Shown here: positions 26,689-35,272 of the stretch, in pieces
Position numbering within the stretch: the first letter of the stretch is position 1
Layout of the letters: every line of letters begins with the position of its first letter
DNA from: Bog-756 sp035949055
Lineage (GTDB): Bacteria > Actinomycetota > Acidimicrobiia > Acidimicrobiales > RAAP-2
NCBI GenBank assembly: GCA_035949055.1
Contig: DASZIO010000057.1
Span: 1-64,000, forward strand
DNA: 64,000 bases
Direction of reading: 5' to 3'
Position numbers and translations under genes: made by a program
Notes under the pieces: generated by a model
What the model was told of the DNA's origin: nothing
What the model saw: only the letters and a program-made list of their open reading frames with translations
The model's database searches: none

Positions 26689-27834
26689 TCAACGTACGCT
26701 TCGCAAGAAGGTGCGCAAATCGTTGACGAACAGCTCAGGGTGCTCCATGGCGGGGAAGTGGCCACCACGGTCCATCTCCGCCCAGTGCACAACGTTGTAT
26801 TGACGCTCGACCCATGGTCGCGGCCAGCGGAGGATTTCCTTTGGATAACGGGCCACGCCCGTCGGGACCTCGATGAACGGGAGCGTCTTGGTGGCCTCGT
26901 CGCGGTGTCTGCTTTCCCAGTAGAGACGCGCCGCCGAGGCGCTCGTCTGGGTCACCCAGTACAGCATCACGTTGGTGATGAGCTGATCGCGGGTGTAGCA
27001 GTTCTCCGGATGGCCGTCGCAGTCGCTCCAGGCGCGGAACTTCTCGACAATCCAACCGAGCAAGCCGGCCGGCGAGTCATTGAGCGCGACACCGAGCGTC
27101 TGGGGTTTGGTGCCTTGCTCTTGCGCGTAGGCTGATTCCTCCTTCGCGAACTGCTGCATCGCGGCCAGATCCGCCTGTTCCTCGTCGGTGAGCGGGCTGT
27201 CGTCCATGGGCGGCGAACCGAGGGCCATGTTGAGATGGATGGCCGCGCAGTGCTCCGGGTCGATCCCCCCGATCCTGCTGGTCACCTGAGCCCCCCAATC
27301 CCCACCCTGTGCGACGTACCGTGGGTAACCGAGTCGATCCATCAGCTCGATGAACGCGTGGGCGATCCGTTGCTCGTCCCAGCCCGGCGCGCGAGTCGGC
27401 TCCGAGAATCCGTAGCCCGGCAGCGATGGCGCGACGACATGGAACGCGTCCCCTGCGTCGCCACCGAACGCTTCCGGATCGGTGAGCCGGGGGATGACGT
27501 CGAGGAACTCGATGATGGAGCCCGGCCAGCCGTGGATGATGATGAGCGGCATGGCTTCGTCGTGAGCCGACCGGGCGTGGAGGAAGTGAATCGACTGCTC
27601 ATCGATGCGGGTTCGGAAGTGGCTGAATTCGTTCAGGCCCGCCTCCTGGGCGCGCCAGTCGTACGTGTCCCGCCAGTACTCGACGAGTTGGCGCAGGTAG
27701 TCGACGGTGACCCCGTACTCCCAACCGGTTCCGGCGATCTGGTCGGGAAAGCGGGTCCGTACCAGGCGGTCGTGCAGGTCCTCGAGGACCGGCTCCTCGA
27801 TCCGGATCCGAAACTGCTCGATCGACTGGCTCAT
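26689..27834 (-). CDS. Epoxide hydrolase (EHN-type alpha/beta hydrolase)
   Basis: The protein is 381 aa from ATG 27834; an in-frame start at 27873 is weaker. The N-terminal EHN segment (FRIRIEEPVLEDLHDRLVRTRFPD...WEYGVTVDYLRQLVEYWRDTYDW) is diagnostic. The oxyanion motif HGWPGS and the nucleophile Asp in YVAQGGDWGAQ follow. The catalytic His is in RGGHFPAMEHPE. Such enzymes hydrolyse epoxides to trans-diols, as expected downstream of P450 epoxidation. It converges on the D-aminoacylase-like gene with a 35-bp gap. Confidence 0.92.
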   Translation of the reverse strand: MSQSIEQFRIRIEEPVLEDLHDRLVRTRFPDQIAGTGWEYGVTVDYLRQLVEYWRDTYDWRAQEAGLNEFSHFRTRIDEQSIHFLHARSAHDEAMPLIIIHGWPGSIIEFLDVIPRLTDPEAFGGDAGDAFHVVAPSLPGYGFSEPTRAPGWDEQRIAHAFIELMDRLGYPRYVAQGGDWGAQVTSRIGGIDPEHCAAIHLNMALGSPPMDDSPLTDEEQADLAAMQQFAKEESAYAQEQGTKPQTLGVALNDSPAGLLGWIVEKFRAWSDCDGHPENCYTRDQLITNVMLYWVTQTSASAARLYWESRHRDEATKTLPFIEVPTGVARYPKEILRWPRPWVERQYNVVHWAEMDRGGHFPAMEHPELFVNDLRTFLRSVR

Positions 27835-27956
27835 GGCATCCTCATCGGCTTGACGTCGGACGGGTACCGGCACGCCGCGGCCGCCGCTGACCGATCGTCG
27901 GCGGTCAGAGGGATGGGATCACATCCTCGCCGGACGCTGCAAGGACCGTACACGGT

Positions 27957-28146
27957 CATCGTCGAACAGGCAGCTGGCCCGAGGGGTCGTACGGGTACAC
28001 CGACTGATAGCCGCTCGAACGACAACATGGTCGACCGCCCAGATCGACTCGAACCCGTTCGTTTCAGTAGCCTGAGCCAGGCGGCTCGCCTCGTCTGGCT
28101 CGACGAACGACCCGATATTGGCAAAGGCGAGCCCGAACTCTTCATC
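27957..28146 (-). pseudogene. N-terminal fragment of a luciferase-like (F420-type) oxidoreductase
   Basis: After ATG-AAG at 28146, two extra bases break the frame. One frame over the sequence reads FGLAFANIGSFVEPDEASRL, then AQATETNGFESIWAVDHVVV. A second shift then leads to GYQSVYPYDPSGQLPVRR and a stop at 27957. These are the first ~60 residues of LLM-class oxidoreductases, in the right order. The remaining ~230 residues are missing. It is a degraded copy unrelated in position to the intact LLM genes at 5755, 40334 and 63605. Confidence 0.78.
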
Positions 28147-28332
28147 GGTTCCATGGGTTTACCTCCAGCTTTCCGCATCGTCGGGGCGCGGCCACAGGGT
28201 TGGTGATCGGCGCCACCCCTCCCTCGTTGGAGTGTGGACTAGTCGCCCGAGAGTGGTCTCGCGCCCGGCATTCGACGTCGGGTCGCGGGAAGCCGGGTGT
28301 TAGCCTTGTGCGATGGCCCGGAAATCGGGGAC

Positions 28333-28551
28333 ATGAGCCTTCCGGAGTGCTCCAGCGAGGGCGTGATCGACCGAGAGGCCTGCATGGGTTCGGGGAACTG
28401 CATGTTCTGGGCCCCGGGCGTCTTTGATCTCGACGATGAGGGCGTCGCCTTCGTCTGCGGCGACCTGGCGGGCCATGAGGAGCAGGTACGCATGGCCGCC
28501 GCCAACTGCCCGACTTCGGCGATCCACGTCGACAGGATCTTTCCGACCTGA
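28333..28551 (+). CDS. Small ferredoxin (3Fe-4S type, P450-associated)
   Basis: The protein is 72 aa from ATG 28333; an in-frame GTG at 28297 would add 12 residues. Cluster cysteines are Cys17 and Cys23 (CMGSGNC) and Cys59 in NCPTSAI. This three-Cys pattern, with a non-Cys residue at the usual second position, is typical of 3Fe-4S ferredoxins that pass single electrons to actinobacterial P450s. No P450 is directly adjacent; it opens the operon with a VOC protein, an aldehyde dehydrogenase and an ACAD pair. Confidence 0.88.
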   Translation: MSLPECSSEGVIDREACMGSGNCMFWAPGVFDLDDEGVAFVCGDLAGHEEQVRMAAANCPTSAIHVDRIFPT

Positions 28552-28618
28552 CGTCGCAACCGTAAGCAAGCCAAGATACCGACCGGTACGGAAGGCTGGG
28601 CCAGAATGGAGGCGACGG

Positions 28619-29062
28619 ATGGGCACCTACAACCACACCGGTCAGGTCGTCACCGACCTCGAGCGCTCGAAGCGGTTCTACCAGGAAGTCTTCGGCTTCC
28701 GGTTCTGGTACCAGATCACTCCTCCCGACGAGCCGACGGCCAAGCTCAGCTGCCTCCGGGCGCCACTGGGCGTCACCGCCTCCTACCTGACCCTCGATGG
28801 GCTCGTTCTCGAGCTGCTCCACTATTCCGCACCGGGGGCGACCTCTCCATTTCGGCCTCGCACGATGAACGAGCCCGGCCTGACCCACTTGTCGATCTCC
28901 GTCGATGACGTGAGGGCCGCGGCCGGGCGGGCTGCCGAGTGCGGCGGGCAGATCGTCGAGGAGAGCGACGTCGGTGCCGCGATATTCATACGGGACCCCG
29001 ACGGACAGCTGATCGAGCTGCTACCCGAGACCTACCGGGATCGCTTGCCACCGAAACCGTAG
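28619..29062 (+). CDS. VOC-family protein (methylmalonyl-CoA epimerase/glyoxalase-like)
   Basis: The protein is 147 aa from ATG 28619, with GGAGG 7 nt upstream. The single VOC domain begins YNHTGQVVTDLERSKRFYQEVFGFRFWYQI and ends VGAAIFIRDPDGQLIELLPETYRD. His/Glu metal ligands fall in NHTG, LELLHY and LIELLP. Two betaalphabetabetabeta modules make a complete domain of usual length. Family members include epimerases, extradiol-type dioxygenases and lyases. It is followed 102 bp later by the aldehyde dehydrogenase. The substrate is unknown. Confidence 0.87.
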   Translation: MGTYNHTGQVVTDLERSKRFYQEVFGFRFWYQITPPDEPTAKLSCLRAPLGVTASYLTLDGLVLELLHYSAPGATSPFRPRTMNEPGLTHLSISVDDVRAAAGRAAECGGQIVEESDVGAAIFIRDPDGQLIELLPETYRDRLPPKP

Positions 29063-29164
29063 TACCCGGGGGTAGCAACCGAGGGCCGTGGCTACGCTGG
29101 TCCTGGATGGACGTCGCCCGCCGCCGTCCCGGGATCGGCGGCGCACCAACGAGGAGAGATCCAA

Positions 29165-30649
29165 TTGACCCTGACGAGTGAGCCGGCAGTACCGCTGCGG
29201 CACTCCGACCGTTTTTTCATCGACGGAGCATGGGTGACCCCCTCGTCCGATGCGACCATCGATGTGATCGACTCGAGCACGGAAGAGGTCTACTTCCGGG
29301 TACCCGAGGCACAGCCGACCGATATGGACCGGGCGGTGACGGCCGCCCGTCGGGCTTTCGACGAGGGGCCCTGGCCGGGCATGACCCACACCGAACGGGC
29401 TGAGTTCCTCAGGGGCATCGCCGCCGGCCTCCGGGACCGGGCGGAGGACATCGGGCAGATCTGGCCTCGTGAGTCCGGTGCTCTTTACGCTATGGCCCGG
29501 CGGGGCGCGGCCGGCATCGCCGGTGTTTTCGACTACTACGCCGGGCTGGCCGATAGCTTCCCCTTCGAAGAGCGGGCGCAACCGACGATGGGGGAGTTCG
29601 GTCTGCTCGTGCGGGAGCCGGTAGGCGTGGTGGGTGCGATCATCCCGTGGAATGCACCGATCGGGCTCATCACCTACAAAGTTGCCCCGGCCCTGCTGGC
29701 CGGGTGCACGGTGGTCCTCAAGTGCTCACCCGAAGCCCCCGGCGACGCCTACGTGGTGGCCGAGGTGGCCGAGGCCATCGGCCTTCCCGCCGGTGTGCTG
29801 AATGTCGTCACCGCCGATCGGGAGGTGTCCGAGCTGCTCGTCCGCGATGACCGCGTCGACAAGATCACCTTCACCGGCTCGACCGCCGCCGGCCGGCGGA
29901 TCGCGTCGATCTGCGGCGGACGAATTGCCCGCTGCACGCTCGAATTGGGCGGCAAGTCGGCCGCCCTCATCCTGGACGACATGGACCTGACCGAAGCGGC
30001 CGCCACCCTGGCCGGCGCCGAGTGCACCCTGGCGGGACAAGTGTGCTCCTCCCTGACCCGGATCGTCGTCACCCGCCGGCGCCACGACGAGCTGGTCGAC
30101 GCCCTGGCCGCTGCCTTCTCCCAGGTCTCCGTCGGGGACCCATTCGACCCGGCTACTCAGATGGGTCCGCTCGTTTCCAGCCGTCAGCGCGATCGGGTCG
30201 AAGGGTACATCGCCAAGGGCACCGAGCTTGGTGCCACACTGGCCACCGGCGGGGGACGGCCCAAGGATCTCGATCGCGGTTACTACGTCGAGCCGACGGT
30301 GTTCGCCAATGTCGACAACTCGTCCGTCATCGCCCAGGAGGAGATCTTCGGTCCGGTGCTCACCGTGATCCCGGCCGACGACGAGGATCATGCCGTGGCC
30401 ACGGCCAATGACACGATCTACGGACTCAACGCATCCGTGTTCACCCACGATGTGGACCGGGCCCGACAGGTGGCCCGCCGGCTGCGCTCCGGCACCGTCG
30501 GCCACAATGCCTTCCGCACCGACTTCGGCCTGGCGTTCGGCGGCTTCAAACAGTCGGGCATCGGACGGGAGGGGGGAACCGAGGGACTCTTGCCCTTCCT
30601 CGAGACCAAGACCGTCATTCTCGAAGGTGTGCCGGCCGAATACCGCTGA
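29165..30649 (+). CDS. NAD(P)-dependent aldehyde dehydrogenase
   Basis: The protein is 494 aa from TTG 29165, with AGGAGAG upstream. ALDH superfamily: IIPWNAPIG and KCSPEAPG shape the cofactor pocket, FTGSTAAGRRI binds nucleotide, LELGGKSA carries the general-base Glu and GQVCSS the nucleophilic Cys. The C-terminal GTVGHNAFRTDFGLAFGGFKQSGIGREGG is the usual closing segment. It would oxidise an aldehyde to an acid, ready for CoA activation, and could take the product of the nicotinoprotein alcohol dehydrogenase at 22260. The ACAD pair starts 58 bp downstream. Confidence 0.93.
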   Translation: MTLTSEPAVPLRHSDRFFIDGAWVTPSSDATIDVIDSSTEEVYFRVPEAQPTDMDRAVTAARRAFDEGPWPGMTHTERAEFLRGIAAGLRDRAEDIGQIWPRESGALYAMARRGAAGIAGVFDYYAGLADSFPFEERAQPTMGEFGLLVREPVGVVGAIIPWNAPIGLITYKVAPALLAGCTVVLKCSPEAPGDAYVVAEVAEAIGLPAGVLNVVTADREVSELLVRDDRVDKITFTGSTAAGRRIASICGGRIARCTLELGGKSAALILDDMDLTEAAATLAGAECTLAGQVCSSLTRIVVTRRRHDELVDALAAAFSQVSVGDPFDPATQMGPLVSSRQRDRVEGYIAKGTELGATLATGGGRPKDLDRGYYVEPTVFANVDNSSVIAQEEIFGPVLTVIPADDEDHAVATANDTIYGLNASVFTHDVDRARQVARRLRSGTVGHNAFRTDFGLAFGGFKQSGIGREGGTEGLLPFLETKTVILEGVPAEYR

Positions 30650-30707
30650 AAACGTGACCACGAACCCCCGGTCATGGTTCGGTGGATGAGAACTGGTCGA
30701 AGGTGAC

Positions 30708-31736
30708 ATGGATCTGAACCCCTCAGAGGAACAGCAGCAACTGATCGACACGTTCACCGCGTTCTACACCAAGGAGTGCCCGATCGAACGGGTACGCGGC
30801 GCCGAGCCGTCCGGTCACGATGCCGACCTGTGGGCACGCCTGCGGGCAATGGGGGCATTGGACATGGCCGTCGACGAACAATCAGGCGGTTGGGGTGGCT
30901 CGCTGCTCGATCTGGCTCTGGTGGCCGAGCTCCACGGTCGCCACCTCGGACCCGCCCCGCTGATCGAGGGTCAGGTGGCGGTTCGTTTGCTGGCGCGGGC
31001 CGGAGGTAGCGCGGCAACCGAAGCCCTCAGCCGAGCCCTGACAGACGGCCGGTTCACCACGGTGGCGCTCCATCCACCGAGCCACGGTGCGCTGGCCCTT
31101 GTTCCTGCCGGAGCGATCGCCGATGAGGTGGTCTTCTTCCAGGGTGACCGGCTGATGTCCCTGGAGATCGCCGATCAGGCCCGCCCGGTCTCGAACCTCG
31201 GATCGATGCCCGTCGCCGACATCGCCATCGACGCCTCCGCGGTCGAGTTGCTGTCCGGACCGCGGACGGGACTGCTGTTCGAGCAGGCCCGGGACGAGTG
31301 GCTGGCACTCATGGCCAACGCCTTGGTCGGCATCGGGTCCCGGTCGATCGAGCTCGGGGTGGAGTACGCCAAGGAGCGACACGCATTCGGGGTTCCGATC
31401 GGATCGTTCCAGGCCGTGGCCCACGGCCTGGCCAACGCGGCGACGGCGGTCGACGGGGGCCAGCTCATCGCCAGGGAGGCGGCATGGGCCGCGGATGAGG
31501 ACGCGGCGCGTGCCCCCCAGCTGGCCGCTCATTCCTGCGGGTTCTGTTCGGACGCGGCGCGAGAGGCGTCCTATCGAAGTCTGCACTACCACGGCGGATA
31601 CGGCTTCATGCTCGAGTTCGACATCCAGCTGTACTTCCGCCGAGCCAAAGCCTGGCCGGCGCTGTTCGGCGAGCCGTCAGCCATGTATGCCCGAGGCGCG
31701 GCCGGCCGCTTGTCGATGAGCAGAACGGACGGCTGA
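30708..31736 (+). CDS. Acyl-CoA dehydrogenase, partner subunit (short)
   Basis: The protein is 342 aa, shorter than a canonical ACAD. The N-terminal helical domain (MDLNPSEEQQQLIDTFTAFYTKECPIERVRG) and C-terminal helices are present, but the middle beta-domain is reduced. There is no SEPGAGSD or SEIQRN motif. The C-terminus shows SLHYHGGYGFMLEFDIQLYFRRAKAW, the partner-subunit signature. It is separated by 2 bp from the FAD-complete ACAD at 31739, so the two almost certainly form one heteromeric enzyme. Confidence 0.85.
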   Translation: MDLNPSEEQQQLIDTFTAFYTKECPIERVRGAEPSGHDADLWARLRAMGALDMAVDEQSGGWGGSLLDLALVAELHGRHLGPAPLIEGQVAVRLLARAGGSAATEALSRALTDGRFTTVALHPPSHGALALVPAGAIADEVVFFQGDRLMSLEIADQARPVSNLGSMPVADIAIDASAVELLSGPRTGLLFEQARDEWLALMANALVGIGSRSIELGVEYAKERHAFGVPIGSFQAVAHGLANAATAVDGGQLIAREAAWAADEDAARAPQLAAHSCGFCSDAAREASYRSLHYHGGYGFMLEFDIQLYFRRAKAWPALFGEPSAMYARGAAGRLSMSRTDG

Positions 31737-31738
31737 CC

Positions 31739-32905
31739 ATGGACTTTCGCTTGGGCGAGCGCAGCGATGCATTTCGAGACGAGGCCAGGCGGTTTTTGGA
31801 TGAACATCTCACGACCGACGTGCGGGAGCGTATGCATACGACGGGTGTGCATCACAACTGGGACTTTCACAAGGCCCGGGCCGAGCAAGGACTGCTGGCC
31901 CCGGGATGGCCGGAGGAATTCGGCGGACAGGGCCGCGACGCCCTCGAGGTGCTGGCATTTGCCGAAGAGTTCCAAAGCGCCGGGGCGCCCACCTATGGCG
32001 TTGGGACCACATTGATGGTGGCCAACATCATCCGTCACGTTGGGACCGAGGAGCAGCAGCGGCTTATCCTTCCCCAGGCCCTGAGTGGAGAGATCATCAT
32101 CGTCCTCGGGTTCACGGAGCCGGAGTCGGGATCCGATGTGGCCGCGGCACAGACTCGCGCCGTTCGCGACGGCGACCAATGGATCATCAACGGGCAGAAG
32201 ATGTTCACTACCAATGCCCAAGAGGCCGATTACGTGTTCCTGCTCGCCCGCACGAATCCAGAATTACCCAAGCACAAGGGCCTGACCACCTTCCTCGTGC
32301 CGTTGCGGCAGCCGGGGGTCGAGATTCAGCCCGTGTTCACCTTGTCCGGCGAGCGAACAAACCTGACGTTCTACTCCGATGTCCGGGTGGACGACTCATT
32401 GAGGATCGGCGAGGTCGATGGAGGCTGGCACGTCATGACTGTGAGCCTTACGTTCGAGCGATCCGGACCTCAGGGAGGCGATTCGCTTCGGCTCCTCCAT
32501 GCCATGGAACAGTGGGCCATGGCCTCGGTCGATGAGGAAGGGCGTCCGAGATCAGAGGACCCCGCCGTCCAGGCTCGCCTCGGCCGGGCGGCCGCCGAGA
32601 ACGAGGTGGCGATCCTGCTGGCCCGCCGGTGCGCGTGGATCCAGAACTCGGGCGGCCTTCCGGGCGTCGAGGGGTCCATGGCCAAGCTGTTCGCATCGGA
32701 GGCTCTGACGAGGCAGTCGGCTGACTTCGTCGACATGCTCGGCCCCGATGGTGTCCGGGGTGACGCGGACCCCACCGCCATTGCCGGCGGGATCGCCGAG
32801 TACGCCCTCCGGTTTGCCATGGGGACGACGATCTACGGGGGAACGAGCGAAGTGCAGCGAAACATCATTGCCCAGCGAGGCCTGGGCCTGCCGCGGCCAT
32901 CCTGA
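31739..32905 (+). CDS. Acyl-CoA dehydrogenase, subunit with complete FAD C-terminal motif
   Basis: The protein is 388 aa. Motifs are LGFTEPESGSDVAAA, the flavin strand WIINGQKMFTTNAQEADYVF and the C-terminal YGGTSEVQRNIIAQRGLGLPR. Paired with the 342-aa subunit ending 2 bp upstream. Enzymes of this type introduce the alpha-beta double bond into CoA esters of large or branched acids and pass electrons to ETF; no ETF genes are in the window. It ends the ferredoxin-VOC-ALDH-ACAD-ACAD operon. Confidence 0.9.
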   Translation: MDFRLGERSDAFRDEARRFLDEHLTTDVRERMHTTGVHHNWDFHKARAEQGLLAPGWPEEFGGQGRDALEVLAFAEEFQSAGAPTYGVGTTLMVANIIRHVGTEEQQRLILPQALSGEIIIVLGFTEPESGSDVAAAQTRAVRDGDQWIINGQKMFTTNAQEADYVFLLARTNPELPKHKGLTTFLVPLRQPGVEIQPVFTLSGERTNLTFYSDVRVDDSLRIGEVDGGWHVMTVSLTFERSGPQGGDSLRLLHAMEQWAMASVDEEGRPRSEDPAVQARLGRAAAENEVAILLARRCAWIQNSGGLPGVEGSMAKLFASEALTRQSADFVDMLGPDGVRGDADPTAIAGGIAEYALRFAMGTTIYGGTSEVQRNIIAQRGLGLPRPS

Positions 32906-33026
32906 ACGGCTAGCCCGACCGGTCGGCGCCCGGGTCGGCGCGGAGACCTGCGGAGGCCGAACCGCGGCGCCGACGCCGGCTGCCGCTTGCCCCATCGCGG
33001 TCTTGCCCCTGGGGTCAGATATACGA

Positions 33027-33057
33027 TATTGACGTCAAGGTCAATAGGAACTACGGT
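33027..33057 (+). promoter_or_regulatory. Palindromic operator overlapping a -35 box upstream of ABC importer (site 2)
   Basis: The dyad ATTGACGTCAAGGTCAAT (33028-33045) and its flanks are identical over 24 bp to site 1 at 20195-20218. On the plus strand TTGACG (33029-33034) plus a 17-bp spacer leads to TACGGT (33052-33057), a plausible -35/-10 pair reading into the importer operon with a leader of about 230 nt. A bound regulator would cover the -35 box, so repression is the simplest model. The leader up to 33292 shows no other clear element. Confidence 0.68.
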
Positions 33058-33292
33058 CCAATAGCTTGCGTGGGGAGGCCGCTCAGGTCCTCCATGGCTG
33101 TGAGGGTGTTCGGGCAAGAAGGGGAGACCAACCTGTGGACCTGGATGGTCGTTCCGCGGTCGTGACTCGTACAGCCCGACTTCGTCAGCGCCCCGGAGAC
33201 AACAGTCGTCCGAACACCGAGGGCAAGGCAGTGTTCTTCATCGAGTGGTATCTGTGGTGTTGCTCTTGACTGAGCGCTGAAAGGTTTGGGGG

Positions 33293-35272
33293 ATGCTGCA
33301 GTACATATTGGCTGGACTGGCCCTCGGCTCGATTTATGCCATCGCATCAGCCGGGCTGGTCATCACCTTTGTGTCCACCGGCGTCCTCAACTTCGCGTTC
33401 GGGTCGATGGCCTATGTGGTCGCCCGCTTCTATTACTGGCTCAACACCGGGCACAGTTGGACCACCACGGATGCGGGGCTCATGTCGCTGCTGGTCATGG
33501 CGCCGGCGCTCGGGATCATCCTCTACGCCCTGCTGTTCAGGTTCGTTCGCAACCGTTCCACGCTGGTGAAGTTGGTGGCCACCATCGGCCTCTCCGTGGC
33601 ACTGCCGCCGCTCGCCGATCTCGTCTTCGGTGTCCAGACGATCACCACGGCCCCAGGTCTGGCGCTCTCGTCCGATCATCCGTATCACTTCCTGGGTGCA
33701 CCGGTGACCACCGATCAGCTCATCACCTATGGCTTCGTGTTGTTGGTCGTGGTGGCGGGGACGCTCATCCTGAAGTTGACCCGGGTAGGGCTCTACGTGC
33801 GGGCGAGTGTCGACTCCGAATCCATGACATCGCTTTCGGGTACCAGTCCGGGGCGGGTGGCGGTAGGCGTCTGGGCCGTCAGCACGATGCTCGCCGGCCT
33901 GGCCGGCATTCTGGTCGCACCGACCAACGGCCTGACGACGGCTGGTATGGCCACCTTGATGGCGGCCGCCTTCGCCGCGGTCGTGGCGGCGCGCCTGCGT
34001 TCACTGGCCGGCGCGGTGGCGGTCTCCCTGGCCATGGGAGTGGTGACGGACGTCGTCCAGGAGTATCTACCGCCGAACAGTTCCTTCACGGCGGCGATCA
34101 TCCCGAGCATTCCCTTTGGGTTCATCCTGATCTTCCTCATCATCTACCTGCTGCGGTCAGGCACGGTCGCCGACGAGGCGCAGACCGGCGGTCCACTCGA
34201 TCAGGCGATCCGACCGGCAAACCAGGATTCGTCCGTCCCCGGCTTGAGCCCTGACTCCTCCACCAGCCGTCCTTCGGCTGTCCTCTCGCTGCTCCCACTG
34301 GCCGTGGTCGCCGTGGTGCCGCTGATATTCCATGGCTCGCCCTACTGGTTGGGACTGGTCGCCGCCGGCATGTGTTACGCCATTGCCTTCCTGTCCTTCA
34401 CCGTCGTGACCGGCGAAGGGGGGATGCTGTGGCTGTCGCAGATCATCTTTGCCGGCGGCGGTGCACTGGCGGCTGCGCAATTCGTGACCGTATGGCACCT
34501 GCCGGTACTACTGGCCATCGTGCTCGGTGCGATCGCCATGGCGGCCGTCGGCGCGGTGATCGGTCTCCTTACAATCCGGCTCGGTGATCTCTACGTCGCC
34601 TTGGTCACACTGAGCTTCGGGCTTCTCGTCGAGACGCTGGTCTTCACCCTCAGTCGGTTTGCCAACGGTGGCATCGGCATCACCCTGAATCGGCCGGCCT
34701 TCGCCGCCGGGAATCTCGCCTTCTCCTATCTGGCGCTCGCAGTGTTCCTGGTCTTTGCCGGTCTCATCCTGAACCTTCGACGGTCGACGAGCGGCCTGGC
34801 ACTGCGGGCCGTTCGGGACAGCGAGGCCGCCTCTCGAACGCTGGGCGTGAGCGTTGTGCAGGTCAAGGTCATCGTCGGTGCGCTGGGCGCGTTCGTCGCC
34901 GCGGTCGGCGGTTCGTTCCTGGCCCTCGATGCCGGTGTCGCCCAACCGCAGTCGTACGAGACCTTCGTCGGACTGGTGTGGCTCGCGGTCGTGGTCACCT
35001 TGGGCGTCCGGTCCATCGCCGGTGCTGCCCTCGCCGGACTGTCGTTCGCTCTCCTCCCAGGGGTGTTCCAGACCTATGTGCCCACTCGCTGGGGCTCGGT
35101 GCCGGCGATCTTGTTCGGGTTGGGGGCGATCTCGGTCGCCCGGGATCCAGATGGCATCGTCGTCCATACCGGTCGGCAGCTGCGGCAGCTCCTAATGATG
35201 GTCTGGCCCGCCGTCCATCGGCCTCCCGTTCCCACCACGGCGCATTCTTCGGTGCAGAAGGTGCGGACATGA
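33293..35272 (+). CDS. Fused LivH-LivM permease of a branched-chain amino acid-type ABC importer
   Basis: The protein is 659 aa, about twice the usual permease. Residues 1-295 are LivH-like (MLQYILAGLALGSIYAIASAGLVITFVSTGVLNFAFGSMAYV) with about eight membrane segments. A hydrophilic linker (about 296-330) follows. Residues 330-620 are LivM-like, with TGEGGMLWLSQIIFAGGGA, the cytoplasmic loop LALRAVRDSEAASRTLGV and further membrane segments. One polypeptide would form the whole channel. It is translationally coupled (ATGA) to the fused ATPase gene. HAAT-family importers carry amino acids, amides and aromatic acids. Confidence 0.9.
   Translation: MLQYILAGLALGSIYAIASAGLVITFVSTGVLNFAFGSMAYVVARFYYWLNTGHSWTTTDAGLMSLLVMAPALGIILYALLFRFVRNRSTLVKLVATIGLSVALPPLADLVFGVQTITTAPGLALSSDHPYHFLGAPVTTDQLITYGFVLLVVVAGTLILKLTRVGLYVRASVDSESMTSLSGTSPGRVAVGVWAVSTMLAGLAGILVAPTNGLTTAGMATLMAAAFAAVVAARLRSLAGAVAVSLAMGVVTDVVQEYLPPNSSFTAAIIPSIPFGFILIFLIIYLLRSGTVADEAQTGGPLDQAIRPANQDSSVPGLSPDSSTSRPSAVLSLLPLAVVAVVPLIFHGSPYWLGLVAAGMCYAIAFLSFTVVTGEGGMLWLSQIIFAGGGALAAAQFVTVWHLPVLLAIVLGAIAMAAVGAVIGLLTIRLGDLYVALVTLSFGLLVETLVFTLSRFANGGIGITLNRPAFAAGNLAFSYLALAVFLVFAGLILNLRRSTSGLALRAVRDSEAASRTLGVSVVQVKVIVGALGAFVAAVGGSFLALDAGVAQPQSYETFVGLVWLAVVVTLGVRSIAGAALAGLSFALLPGVFQTYVPTRWGSVPAILFGLGAISVARDPDGIVVHTGRQLRQLLMMVWPAVHRPPVPTTAHSSVQKVRT

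Noticed and set aside
29726..30757. 343-codon open frame opposite the aldehyde dehydrogenase
   Set aside because: Mirror frame of a gene with intact catalytic motifs; no recognisable domain.
33066..33269. 67-codon frame in the importer leader
   Set aside because: Starts with TTG without a ribosome site and has no family resemblance; considered as a leader peptide or riboswitch but no structure or repeat codons support this.
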